Below, one piece after another: positions 44,145 to 53,265 of a DNA stretch of 64,000 bases. The translations under genes and the position numbers were made by a program. Under the pieces are notes generated by a model. The model was not told where the DNA came from. It ran no database searches and saw only the letters and a program-made list of their open reading frames with translations. Each line of letters opens with the position of its first letter. Position 1 is the first letter of the stretch. Source of the stretch: Gallionella sp. (lineage in GTDB: Bacteria; Pseudomonadota; Gammaproteobacteria; Burkholderiales; Gallionellaceae); NCBI GenBank assembly GCA_017880865.1, contig JADGRL010000001.1, positions 92,146 through 156,145 on the forward strand, given 5' to 3'.

Positions 44145-45527
44145 TTAGTGTGCTCCCTTCCCGGCAGCGGCCAGCTTGCCGGTCGCTTCCAGTTTTTTAG
44201 TTGCCAGACTACGGTGATAAACCATTTCCTTCACCTCATACATAGAGACTGATGGGAATACCTTGCAGAACACCATGAACAGCAAAGTAAACCAGCCAAA
44301 GCTACCGAATACGATGCCCCATTGAATCAGGCTCGGCCATTGATCGCTATCCCATGTCCACGGGTAATATCCGTGCGAGAACGTCGGCGCGACGATCATC
44401 CAGCGTTCCAGCCACATGCCTAAGTTCAGCAACAACGACACGGCAAACAACACCGGAATGTTTGTCTGAAAGCGTCTGAAGAACATGATCAACGGGACGA
44501 TCGAGCCGCAGAAATTCATCGTCCACCAGAACGGCGCATAAACGCCGGTGGCTTTCTGGATCAATACATCCTTGGAAGCCTGATCATGCCCATACCACAC
44601 CGTTGCGTACTCGATCAAATTCAGATAAGTCCACACCATCGCAATCGCGAAAGTCAGACGCACGATCTTCTTCAGAATCGGCAGCGTCATGTATTCTTCA
44701 AACTTGAACACGTAGCGCAAGATGATGAACAGCGTGATGATCGCAGCGCAACCGGAATACAACGCACCCGCCACGAAATACGGAGGGAACGAGGTGATGT
44801 GCCAGCCAGGTTGTTGCGACATCGCAAAGTCGGATGCCACGATGGAGTGCACCGATACGGCCAGCGGAATCAGGAAGCAAGCGATCGTCAGATACGTGAC
44901 GCGAAAATTGCGCCATTGACGATCCGTTCCTTCCCAGCCCAGCGACAGCGCGGTATACAGCTTCTTGCGCCAGCCCGGATTCATGTTGTCGCGGCAAATC
45001 GCCAGATCGGGAATCATACCGACGTACAGGAACAGGATAGACGAACTCAGATAAGTAAAGATCGCCATCGCGTCCCACAACAGCGGCGACTGGAAATTCG
45101 GCCATACACCACGCCCGTTCGGGTAAGGTAAGGCGTAGTAAATCTGCCACACGCGACCCAGATGCACCGCCACAAACAATCCGGCCGTCATCAGCGAGAA
45201 GGTGGTCATTGCTTCGGCGAAGCGGTAGATCGGCTTGCGCCAGTCAGCATGCATCAAATGCAGAATCGCCGACAGCAACGTACCGGAGTGGCTCATGCCG
45301 ATCCAGAAAATGAAGGTGGCGATATACAGCCCCCACACATGTGAGTTGTTCTTGTCGGAAACACCCATGCCCATGTTGTACTGATAAATTTCGCATCCTA
45401 CTGCCACACCGATCATGGCAATTGCAATCAGCAAAATGACCCAATACAGCTTTCTGGGGTTTTCCAAACTCCTGAGCACATCGGTATTGATCTTTGCCCA
45501 AGCGATGTCTTCGCGAATATCTTTCAT
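44145..45527 (-). CDS. actC: Alternative complex III NrfD-like subunit ActC
   Basis: The 460-residue protein has about ten membrane helices. It includes TFIFWIGMSHSGTLLSAILHLMHADWRKPIYR, a NrfD/PsrC quinone-binding feature, VWPNFQSPLLWDAMAIFTYLSSSI, and WGIVFGSFGWFTLLFMVFCKVFPSVS. ActC faces the Fe-S subunit and binds quinol. It follows actB2 by 42 bp. Length is normal for the family. Confidence 0.93.
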   Translation of the reverse strand: MKDIREDIAWAKINTDVLRSLENPRKLYWVILLIAIAMIGVAVGCEIYQYNMGMGVSDKNNSHVWGLYIATFIFWIGMSHSGTLLSAILHLMHADWRKPIYRFAEAMTTFSLMTAGLFVAVHLGRVWQIYYALPYPNGRGVWPNFQSPLLWDAMAIFTYLSSSILFLYVGMIPDLAICRDNMNPGWRKKLYTALSLGWEGTDRQWRNFRVTYLTIACFLIPLAVSVHSIVASDFAMSQQPGWHITSFPPYFVAGALYSGCAAIITLFIILRYVFKFEEYMTLPILKKIVRLTFAIAMVWTYLNLIEYATVWYGHDQASKDVLIQKATGVYAPFWWTMNFCGSIVPLIMFFRRFQTNIPVLFAVSLLLNLGMWLERWMIVAPTFSHGYYPWTWDSDQWPSLIQWGIVFGSFGWFTLLFMVFCKVFPSVSMYEVKEMVYHRSLATKKLEATGKLAAAGKGAH

Positions 45528-45569
45528 CTTTTATTTCCTAAAGAAATTTCAGTAATTGCGGCGGCTTAC

Positions 45570-46448
45570 TTAAATGTCGCTTTCGCGCACGCGCTCCAGA
45601 TACATGACCGAAGGATAGGGTCGCAGCTCTTCGAAAACTCGATAACCACGCAACTTACCTTCGCCCTCTGGGCTCACGCCGCCTTCTTCTGTACCCTTGT
45701 CTTTGGTTTGCTCATCCTTATCCAACTCGACTTGCTGAGCTTGCCATTGCTTGTACACCTTCGATTCTGGGTCAACCAGATTACCGAAATGAATGGCGCT
45801 GGTCGGACAGGCTTGCTGGCACGCGGTCTGCACATCGCCGTCATGCACGAGGCGGCCTTCGTTCTTCGCGTTGTTCTTGGCCACCGTCACGCGCTGAATA
45901 CAGAACGTGCATTTTTCCATCACGCCTTTGCCGCGCACCGTCACATCCGGATTCAACTGCTGATTCATTTCGGCAGGCCAGACATTGTCGGTAGTGGGAT
46001 AGTCGTACCAGTTGAAGTAACGAACTTTGTAGGGACAGTTAGCCTCGCAGTAGCGTGAGCCGATGCAGCGATTATAAATCTGCGAATTGATACCGTCCGG
46101 CGTATGGTTGGTCGCACCTACCGGGCAAACCGTTTCACATGGCGCGGCTTCGCATTGCTGGCACATCATAGGCAGAAATTGCGCGCCCTGATCCGGGAAT
46201 TCGCGACCATCTTCGTCCCAGTAACGCTCGATGCGCATCCAGTGCATGGAGTGTCCATGCTCGTACTTTTCCTTGCCCACTACCGCCAGATTATTTTCCG
46301 CATAGCAAGCAACGCTGCATGCATTGCAACCGCTGCATGCGTCCAGGTCGATACTCATCGCCCATTTGTAAGGGGTATGCGGCACATCGTCCACCGGGTG
46401 GGTGTGACGAACATCCGACCAATTTTCTAATAGATTGCTAACCGACAT
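45570..46448 (-). CDS. actB2: Alternative complex III iron-sulfur subunit ActB2
   Basis: The 292-residue protein carries ferredoxin-like clusters. Sites are CSGCNACSVAC, CQQCEAAPCETVC, CIGSRYCEANC (the second Cys is Ser, fitting a 3Fe-4S cluster) and CTFCIQR with CQQACPTSAI. This set, three 4Fe-4S and one 3Fe-4S, equals the C-terminal half of the fused ActB of other organisms. Its start lies three bases after actB1, so the subunit is split into two genes here. Confidence 0.93.
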   Translation of the reverse strand: MSVSNLLENWSDVRHTHPVDDVPHTPYKWAMSIDLDACSGCNACSVACYAENNLAVVGKEKYEHGHSMHWMRIERYWDEDGREFPDQGAQFLPMMCQQCEAAPCETVCPVGATNHTPDGINSQIYNRCIGSRYCEANCPYKVRYFNWYDYPTTDNVWPAEMNQQLNPDVTVRGKGVMEKCTFCIQRVTVAKNNAKNEGRLVHDGDVQTACQQACPTSAIHFGNLVDPESKVYKQWQAQQVELDKDEQTKDKGTEEGGVSPEGEGKLRGYRVFEELRPYPSVMYLERVRESDI

Positions 46449-46451
46449 GAC

Positions 46452-48704
46452 TCAAACCTCCCCCGAAAGCTTAACTTTATCGCTGGACACGCGCACAGCA
46501 ATCTTCTTACCCATCTGTTTTCCGCCCGCGAAACCTTCGTCTTTAACGACGATCACTCGCTTGCCTATTTTGCTGACTTTAACGCGCGTCTCGTGCAGCG
46601 CCAATTCGCCGGTTTCCTTGTCATACACCGCATCCAGAATCTGGAACGGGTTCACGCCATAACCCTGGGCGTAACGGCCCAGCGCCTCATGGCCGCGACC
46701 CAGCGGGATCGAAACTGCATCGGGATGGATGCCGGGGAACAGATACGCTTGCGCCTTGATCGAACCGTTTTTGCCGGACACTTCGACGATGTCGCCCTCG
46801 ACTATGCCAAGCTCGGCGGCCTTCTTGGGATGAATTTCCACCCAAGAATCCCACACGATCGTGGTCAACGGATCCGGCGATTCCTGCAACCAGGGCTGGT
46901 TGGTATGACGACCATCGCGCAGGCTGGCATTCACCGACGGTATCAACTGCAGCGGATATTGCGCATCGATTGCGGCAGGGGCAGGTAGCGACAGACCCGC
47001 CACACTCGCCTTGCCGGACAAGGCATGCGTAGCACCTGCCAGCTTGATGATGCCTTTGCTCAACGTCTCGTTCCAGAAAGTCTCGTCATCGGCAACACCG
47101 CCGCCCAACGCGCCCTTGTTTTGCAAAACTGCAGCGCGCAAATACGCGTAGTAGTCATCATATTTTCTGTAGTCGTCGGCGCGACGCTGCTTGATTAGCG
47201 CGAGCAGAATATCGCCCATACCGCGTGTGCCTTTGCCATCGGTATTGGCGTGCAGCTTTTCCATCAGCGGCTGCTGGATGTTGATTTGCGCGCCTTCCGC
47301 CATATACTCGGGAACCTGCGTGCCCCAGTCTTCCAGCGCTGAATCAAGCGGCAACACCAGATCAGCCTGCAGCGCGGTTTCATCCAGATAGTGGGCAAAC
47401 GCCACCTTGAAGCCCGCGCGGGCCATGTTGTCCTTGAACTTCATCGCACCTGGCGCGGTGAATACCGGGTTGGTCGCATAACTGAACAGCACCTTGAATT
47501 TGCCTGCAGCCAGACCGTTATTCATCGTCTTCAATGCAGCCGTATTGCCGGTTGTCGGCGTCATTTGCGGAAACGGCACGACAGCCGCAGCCTCTACCGT
47601 CTTGCCCACATTACCCAGCACCTGATTGAGCAGATTGATTGCGGCGGCATTCTGCGAGCCGTGCGCATAACCTTCTGCCGCGCTGCCCGCCAGCACCAGG
47701 CTAGGTGTGCGCGCTTTCAGGATTGCGGCGATCTTGTCGATCTGCTCGACAGACACGCCGGTATCCGCGCTTACGCGCGCCTTGTCATAACCCTTAACCG
47801 CAGCGGCCACATCGCCTGACAATGCCAAACCTGCCGCGCCCAGCGCATGGATGATACCCAGCGCCAGAATACCTTCCGTGCCGGGACGCACCACCAGCCA
47901 GCGATCCGCATTTGCGCCGGTCAGCGTCATCTTCGACTCAACCTGAATCAGCACACCGCGCTGACCATTCACACCCTTGCGGAACTGCGCGTACTGCTGC
48001 GAAAAATGCACCGGAGAAACCCAGGCACCCAGGAAGTCTGCGCCGAACGACAGTACAACTTTGGCCTTGTTGATATTGAAGCGCGGCATTTCAACACCAT
48101 AGGACTTTTTGTTTGCGGCGCGCACTACGGCCGGCGCGATCGCTTCGTACACGAAATGATTCTTGCTGCCGATGCTGTCCAGATAGTTGCCCAACAACAC
48201 CTTGAGATGGCCGCTCACGCCGCCGCTCAGGAACGCGATCTCTTCACCCTTTACGCCATTCAGCTTCTCGGCGATCAGCGCATAGGCTTTTTCCCAGGTG
48301 ATGGCTTCGCCCGAATTGCCGCTACGCAGCAACGGCTCGCGCACGCGATCCGGATTGTAGTGATGCTGCACACCCGCCTGACCCAGACCGCAGGTCTTGC
48401 CACGATTGATCGCAGAATCAGGATTGCCTTCCAGCTTCAGCACGCGCCCTTCGCGGATGCGCCCGGTGATGTTGCAACCCGCATCGCACTGCGCGCAGGT
48501 CGAATTGAAATACACGCTGATGCTGGGGATCATGTAATCGGTCGCTTCGACATACGAAACCACTGTTTCACGACCATCCTCGACCGAACCGTTGCCGCAG
48601 CCGCTCAACGCAACCGCCGCACCGCTCCAGCCCAGCACCTTCAGAAAATCACGCCGATCAAACGGTTGCCCGGCCAAATGTTTTACGGAACCACTGTTCA
48701 TCAT
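46452..48704 (-). CDS. actB1: Alternative complex III molybdopterin-oxidoreductase-like subunit ActB1
   Basis: The 750-residue protein has a Tat-type start (FDRRDFLKVLGWSGAAVALSGC) and the fold of molybdopterin oxidoreductases. ActB proteins lack molybdenum and act structurally. It retains STCAQCDAGCNITGRIREGRVLKLEGNP with CGLGQ, a possible Fe-S site of the N-terminal domain. Near the C-terminus are DSWVEIHPKKAAELGIVEGDIVEV and YAQGYGVNPFQILD. GAGAGG lies before the ATG at 48704; an in-frame extension to 48821 is unlikely because it runs across actA. Confidence 0.92.
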   Translation of the reverse strand: MMNSGSVKHLAGQPFDRRDFLKVLGWSGAAVALSGCGNGSVEDGRETVVSYVEATDYMIPSISVYFNSTCAQCDAGCNITGRIREGRVLKLEGNPDSAINRGKTCGLGQAGVQHHYNPDRVREPLLRSGNSGEAITWEKAYALIAEKLNGVKGEEIAFLSGGVSGHLKVLLGNYLDSIGSKNHFVYEAIAPAVVRAANKKSYGVEMPRFNINKAKVVLSFGADFLGAWVSPVHFSQQYAQFRKGVNGQRGVLIQVESKMTLTGANADRWLVVRPGTEGILALGIIHALGAAGLALSGDVAAAVKGYDKARVSADTGVSVEQIDKIAAILKARTPSLVLAGSAAEGYAHGSQNAAAINLLNQVLGNVGKTVEAAAVVPFPQMTPTTGNTAALKTMNNGLAAGKFKVLFSYATNPVFTAPGAMKFKDNMARAGFKVAFAHYLDETALQADLVLPLDSALEDWGTQVPEYMAEGAQINIQQPLMEKLHANTDGKGTRGMGDILLALIKQRRADDYRKYDDYYAYLRAAVLQNKGALGGGVADDETFWNETLSKGIIKLAGATHALSGKASVAGLSLPAPAAIDAQYPLQLIPSVNASLRDGRHTNQPWLQESPDPLTTIVWDSWVEIHPKKAAELGIVEGDIVEVSGKNGSIKAQAYLFPGIHPDAVSIPLGRGHEALGRYAQGYGVNPFQILDAVYDKETGELALHETRVKVSKIGKRVIVVKDEGFAGGKQMGKKIAVRVSSDKVKLSGEV

Positions 48705-48717
48705 CACAACCTCTCTA

Positions 48718-49422
48718 CTATTTATGGCATACCGAACAATCGTTCGGGCCTTTAGCCTTAACAATGCCCGACGGATCAACAGGCGGCTTATGCATGCTGT
48801 ACCAGTACGCTTGATTGCCAACAGGGATACCGCCTTCGGCCGTGACCAGATGTTCTTTTTCGTGGCAAGTGACGCACCAACCCATAGAGAGCAACTTGCT
48901 GCGGCGCGCCACCGTCATTGTTTTCACGTCGCCGTGACAATAGCCACAGGCTTCCTGAACCGGACGGTTCTGCTGAAAGATGAAACGTTTGATATGGCGC
49001 TCGTGATTGAAACGCACGAAGTCGGGAAGATCATGCACCTTCTTCCATGGAACGGGCTTCTTGGCATCCCAGTATTCGAATAATTTCTTGATGCGAGGCT
49101 TATCGCGCACCGTATCAATGCTCTGATGGCAACCGATACACTTTTGCAGTGGCGGGATACCCGCTACCGCACTGCGCCGCGCAAAGGTATGGCAGTACAT
49201 GCAATTGATCTCCATGCCACCCTTGAGAGGGTCGCTATTGGTGGGATCGTCAGGATTGCGAAGACCTGCATGGCGATTGTGGGGAAACTCGATCGGTTGC
49301 TCAATAGCCGGGCCTAAATCATCCTCGGTCATTGGCGCGGGTAGCGGGGCATCGGCTGCATAACTGCTCGCTACAGCAAACAAACCCATTAACAAAACTG
49401 ACAAACGTATAAAACGGTGCAT
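48718..49422 (-). CDS. actA: Alternative complex III pentaheme cytochrome c ActA
   Basis: The 234-residue precursor has a signal peptide ending SSYA|ADAP. Five heme sites follow (CMYCH, CIGCH, CGYCH, CVTCH, CSVCH), with PIEFPHNRHAGLRN and RFNHERH supplying likely distal histidines. ActA is the periplasmic multiheme subunit of ACIII and the first gene of the operon. GGGGAG precedes the ATG at 49422. The gene order actA-B1-B2-C-D-E-F is standard. Confidence 0.93.
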   Translation of the reverse strand: MHRFIRLSVLLMGLFAVASSYAADAPLPAPMTEDDLGPAIEQPIEFPHNRHAGLRNPDDPTNSDPLKGGMEINCMYCHTFARRSAVAGIPPLQKCIGCHQSIDTVRDKPRIKKLFEYWDAKKPVPWKKVHDLPDFVRFNHERHIKRFIFQQNRPVQEACGYCHGDVKTMTVARRSKLLSMGWCVTCHEKEHLVTAEGGIPVGNQAYWYSMHKPPVDPSGIVKAKGPNDCSVCHK

Positions 49423-49747
49423 CGTAAGAGCTCCCCCAGCAAACAATATCCCATACTGGCTGTATGCCAGCATGATTGACCAGCTCGCGCCAGCCTGATT
49501 AAAAAGGTAAATCGGATTTTTTATTGATGCGTTGTGTCGCGATAATTATTATTATCCAGCTTTAGTTTATTCCCGCCTGAATGAGCACGGCACGACCACA
49601 CAGACGAATAATGTCTAGTCTGAAAAATAAAGTCAATACTGATATTGCAACTCACTCTAGACATGACAAAAAAAGTGATATGCCGCACAGTATTACAGCA
49701 AATGCTTATTTACCTTTTCGAGGTTGGTCCACTCAGGATAAAACACC
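49423..49747. promoter_or_regulatory. Divergent promoter region of the act operon
   Basis: This 325-bp gap has no gene. ATGTCTAG at about 49611-49618 and its complement at 49657-49664 form an inverted pair 38 bp apart, a possible looped operator. The rest is AT-rich. No certain promoter hexamers are assigned. Confidence 0.4.
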
Positions 49748-50383
49748 ATGAATGAAGAACAAGCTGTACTGGATTTTTTTGCAAAAGCGGAAAACCTGCC
49801 TCTGGGTCTCGCCGTTGCCGAACAAATGGATACCTTGCGCGAACAAATAAACAATCGCCTATGGCGTGAATTGCTGCCGCGCTTCGAAGCCTTGATCAAC
49901 GAACCTGAACGGGTCTGGCAAATCGAACTCACCGAAGACAAGAACGCACCGGATAGCCTGGTCGGACTGCATTGCACGCTGCGTGACGAGCATGCGCTTT
50001 ACTTGCGCCCGATGCTGGAACAGCAATATCTCGGCGGCGTGTGGCGCATATATTTCGGCTTGATGTGGAGTGTCGCGCCCTCCCCCGACCAGCTCGGATT
50101 GCCTGCCGTGCGCAGCCTGAAAGAGTCGCTGCAAAAAGCCGGCTTCAAGAACAATGAAGGATTTCTGGGCTGGCAGTGGACAGCGTTCCATCCGCGCCGC
50201 AAAGATTTTTTGCTGTGCTATGCACAGCAACCAGAAAAACTTTTGGGCGATATCGAGGCTGTTTTTAAAGCGCTGCTGATCGCGCACCGAGAGTCCATCG
50301 AGCAAGCCAATGCCGCACTAAAAAATGCTCCTCGCGGCTTGGCTGCCTCTTTAAATCAGTTGCGCGACCAACTGATCGATTAG
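49748..50383 (+). CDS. Hypothetical cytosolic protein divergent from the act operon
   Basis: The 211-residue product has no signal or membrane segment. It begins MNEEQAVLDFFAKAENLPLGLAVAEQ and contains VWRIYFGLMWSVAPSPDQ and GWQWTAFHPRRKDFLLCYAQQPEKLLGDIEAVFKAL, ending in a helical segment. It looks like an intact conserved protein, but no family is recognised. Its place, opposite the act operon, could mean shared control. Confidence 0.6.
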   Translation: MNEEQAVLDFFAKAENLPLGLAVAEQMDTLREQINNRLWRELLPRFEALINEPERVWQIELTEDKNAPDSLVGLHCTLRDEHALYLRPMLEQQYLGGVWRIYFGLMWSVAPSPDQLGLPAVRSLKESLQKAGFKNNEGFLGWQWTAFHPRRKDFLLCYAQQPEKLLGDIEAVFKALLIAHRESIEQANAALKNAPRGLAASLNQLRDQLID

Positions 50384-50442
50384 GAGAATTTTTTTAAGAT
50401 GAAATTAAACCGGAACGTTTTAACCATAAAATCCATTGGCCT

Positions 50443-50539
50443 GTAGGAGCTCGATTTATCGAGCGATTGTTGACCATGATCGCGCAATAAATTGCGCTCC
50501 TACAAGAGCTTGTGGTTCTAACAGATTATCTGGGTTTAA
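50443..50539. repeat. REP-like palindromic repeat with conserved tail, copy 3
   Basis: GTAGGAGCTCGATTTATCG and GCAATAAATTGCGCTCCTAC are two palindromes in series (50443-50503). They are followed by TTCTAACAGATTATCTGGG. It lies in the convergent gap between the hypothetical gene and the Nif3-like gene. Confidence 0.75.
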
Positions 50540-50554
50540 GTTGGCTTGGCCGAA

Positions 50555-51301
50555 TCAGATCGGATTATCTTGATCGAAGAAGCGATGCTCCAAACCAAAC
50601 TGGTTGGCCAGATGCTCGCCCAGTGCCTGAATGCCGAAACGCTCGGTGGCGTGATGCCCGGCGGCGATAAAAGCCACGCCGGTTTCGGCGGCTAGATGAA
50701 AATTCTGCTCGGAGATTTCCCCGGTGATGTAAGCATCCACACCTTGCGCGATCGCCGCTTCGAAGTACCCTTGTGCGCCGCCGCTGCACCAGGCCACTTT
50801 GCGTATGCTCTGGTTACTCTGCCCGATGACTTGCGGTATGCGTTGCAAATCATGGGCGATTTGCTGGGTAAATTGCGTCAGCGTCTGGGGCTGCGCAAGC
50901 GCACCCAGCCAAGCGATATTTTGTTCGCCAAATCTGCCCTGTTCGGTCAAGCCAAGCAGCTTGCCGAGTTGCGCGTTGTTGCCCAATTCGGCATGCGCAT
51001 CGAGCGGTAGGTGATAGGCCAGCAGGCTCACGTCGCTATGCAACAGCTGCGCAATGCGTTTTTTCTTAATGCCGACTATCGTGGCCTCTTCGTTGCGCCA
51101 GAAATAACCGTGATGCACCAGAATCGCATCCGCACCCCACGCGATCGCCTCATCCAGCACCTGCTGTGACGCTGTCACCCCGGTCGCGATACGCCGCACC
51201 ACCGGTCGGCCTTCCACCTGCACGCCATTCGGGCAGTAATCCTTGAACAGGTTGGTTTGCAACAGGCTTGCGTTATAATCACGCAATTCATTGAGCAGCA
51301 T
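50555..51301 (-). CDS. Nif3-like dinuclear metal centre protein (YbgI family)
   Basis: The 248-residue protein has CPNGVQVEGRPVVRRIATGVTAS, ADAILVHHGYFWRN with the metal-binding His pair, YHLPLDAHAELGNNAQL and AAGHHATERFGIQAL. These residues form the two-metal site of the toroidal hexamer. Some members act as GTP cyclohydrolase-like or other hydrolases; function is not settled. AAGGAAA lies before the ATG at 51301, and the longer in-frame start at 51358 would overlap the divergent protease gene. Confidence 0.9.
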   Translation of the reverse strand: MLLNELRDYNASLLQTNLFKDYCPNGVQVEGRPVVRRIATGVTASQQVLDEAIAWGADAILVHHGYFWRNEEATIVGIKKKRIAQLLHSDVSLLAYHLPLDAHAELGNNAQLGKLLGLTEQGRFGEQNIAWLGALAQPQTLTQFTQQIAHDLQRIPQVIGQSNQSIRKVAWCSGGAQGYFEAAIAQGVDAYITGEISEQNFHLAAETGVAFIAAGHHATERFGIQALGEHLANQFGLEHRFFDQDNPI

Positions 51302-51346
51302 ATATTTATTTCCTTCAATAATTAATTCCACCAAATTCATCTTACC

Positions 51347-52501
51347 ATGCGTAAACACTGGCTTCTATTCACCCAAACCGTCACGATCGCGCTGGCGCTG
51401 CTGTTTATTATTCACACCCTCAAGCCGGAGCTGCTGCCGAACGCCGCGCGCACCGGCGTGGTCACACTGTATGAAAATACCCCGCTGATCAGCGGCGACC
51501 AGTCCCCGGCGATGGGTTTGAGTGCAGCCGCGCAAAAAGCCATGCCTGCGGTGGTGAACATTTTTACCAGCACCGTCATCAAGACCCCGGTTAATCCCTT
51601 GATGGATGATCCGCGTTTCAAATTTTTCTTCGGCGACCAGGGCAATGACGAGCCGCAAAGCAATTCCAGCCTGGGTTCCGGCGTGATCGTCAGCCCCGAT
51701 GGTTACATACTCACCAACCAGCATGTGGTGGAAGCCGCCGATCAAATCGAGGTCGCGCTGTCCGATGGTCGCAAGGCCCGTGCACATGTCATCGGTTCCG
51801 ACCCGGAAACCGATCTGGCGGTGATCAAGATCGAGCTGCCCGGCAAGCTTCCCGCGATCACCTTTGGTCATCCGGAACAAGCGCATGTGGGCGACATGGT
51901 GCTCGCGATCGGCAATCCATTCGGCGTCGGTGAAACGGTCACGATGGGCATCGTCAGCGCGCTCAAGCGCGATCATCTGGGAATTAACACTTTTGAGAAC
52001 TTTATCCAGACCGATGCCGCAATCAACCCGGGAAATTCCGGCGGTGCGCTGGTAGACGGGAACGGCAATTTGATCGGCATCAACAGCGCGATCTATTCAC
52101 CGAATGGTGGATCGCTCGGCATCGGCTTCGCCATTTCCGCCAGCACCGCGAAAAAAACCATGGAGCAAATCATTCAACACGGTTCCGTCACGCGCGGCTG
52201 GGTCGGCGCTGGCGTGCAGGAACTCACCCCGGAATTGGCCGAGTCCTTCAAGCTCAGCGACACCAAAGGTGTCTTGATCACCGACGTGATACGCAACAGT
52301 CCGGCTGAACATGCCGGTGTCAAGACCGGAGATATTTTAATTGCGATCGACGACAAGACCATCGACGACTCGAGTGCCATGCTGGATACCGTATCCAACC
52401 TTTCACCCGGTAAAGTTGCCCTGATCAAGCTGATGCGTAACGGGACAACCCTGGATTTGCAGGTGAAGATCGGCAAACGTCCGAAGCCCAAGGCAGAATA
52501 A
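51347..52501 (+). CDS. HtrA-type periplasmic serine protease (DegS/AlgW/DegQ-like)
   Basis: The 384-residue protein has an N-terminal membrane anchor (TVTIALALLFIIHTL), a trypsin-like domain with catalytic His126 (TNQHVVEA), Asp156 (ETDLAVIKI) and Ser231 (NPGNSGGALVD), and a single PDZ domain near residues 270-370. One PDZ domain and a membrane anchor resemble DegS/AlgW, which cut anti-sigma factors; DegQ-like protein quality control is the alternative. It diverges from the Nif3-like gene with overlapping control regions. Confidence 0.9.
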   Translation: MRKHWLLFTQTVTIALALLFIIHTLKPELLPNAARTGVVTLYENTPLISGDQSPAMGLSAAAQKAMPAVVNIFTSTVIKTPVNPLMDDPRFKFFFGDQGNDEPQSNSSLGSGVIVSPDGYILTNQHVVEAADQIEVALSDGRKARAHVIGSDPETDLAVIKIELPGKLPAITFGHPEQAHVGDMVLAIGNPFGVGETVTMGIVSALKRDHLGINTFENFIQTDAAINPGNSGGALVDGNGNLIGINSAIYSPNGGSLGIGFAISASTAKKTMEQIIQHGSVTRGWVGAGVQELTPELAESFKLSDTKGVLITDVIRNSPAEHAGVKTGDILIAIDDKTIDDSSAMLDTVSNLSPGKVALIKLMRNGTTLDLQVKIGKRPKPKAE

Positions 52502-52670
52502 TCGCATTACCCGCAGCCGGACTGTGATTGCGCATCCGCGCGAATCTGCAATCATTTTTCAGTTATTAATTTATAATATTCAATCGTGTTATTTGTTCGA
52601 GTATTTCGGCATATCGCTTGCACATACAACGAACGTCCATCATGGTTGAATTATTTTTTCGAAAGCGCCT

Positions 52671-53168
52671 ATGTCAGACAATGAAGTTTTCTTCAAATGG
52701 TCTCCCGACTACAGTGTCAACATCAAAACCATTGATGATCAGCATCAGGAATTAGTCAACATTCTCAACCGGTTGTTCATTGGGGTTGCCATGTGCGAAG
52801 ACGACCAATTCATTGCCGGAATACTGGATGCTCTGAAAAATTACACTCAGACACACTTTGAACTTGAGGAACGCCTGATGCAGCAGGCAAAATATAAAGA
52901 TATCGAGGCGCATAAGCTGGAACACAAAAAATTGATCGGACAGCTCGACCAACTATGCAAAAAACATGCGCTCGAAGGAAAGTCTATCCAATACGAAATG
53001 CTGGATTTTCTGAAGGCATGGCTTCAGGATCACATTCTGGGCGTGGATAAGAAATACAGTGCGGCTTTTCAACAATCCGGTTTCTCGGTTGATGCATGGG
53101 AGCGTGAAGCCACCGCAGAGTTTTCCGCCATGGCGGAGAAGACAGGCCGCTGGTGGAAAATCTGGTAG
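52671..53168 (+). CDS. Bacteriohemerythrin
   Basis: The 165-residue protein has the hemerythrin di-iron ligands in DDQHQELVNILNRL, THFELEERLM, HKLEHKKLI and WLQDHILGVDKKY. It binds O2 reversibly and may store, deliver or sense oxygen, useful to a microaerobic iron oxidiser (inference). It is a stand-alone domain without a fused sensor. A C-terminal tail AEKTGRWWKIW extends past the domain. Confidence 0.9.
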   Translation: MSDNEVFFKWSPDYSVNIKTIDDQHQELVNILNRLFIGVAMCEDDQFIAGILDALKNYTQTHFELEERLMQQAKYKDIEAHKLEHKKLIGQLDQLCKKHALEGKSIQYEMLDFLKAWLQDHILGVDKKYSAAFQQSGFSVDAWEREATAEFSAMAEKTGRWWKIW

Positions 53169-53265
53169 GTCCTGCACTCACCCGGAAAGCGCTCTCGGTG
53201 AATATGGCTAGGCTGTAGGCTTCCCTCAGGGCGGTACAAGTTTTCTGCCCTACGGCAGTGAACGT

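Noticed and set aside
47847..48755. Plus-strand 302-codon frame opposite actB1
   Set aside because: Antisense shadow of the molybdopterin-like subunit; His/Arg-rich without domain features.
48705..48821. N-terminal extension of ActB1
   Set aside because: It would overlap actA, lacks a ribosome site, and would put about 40 residues before the Tat signal.
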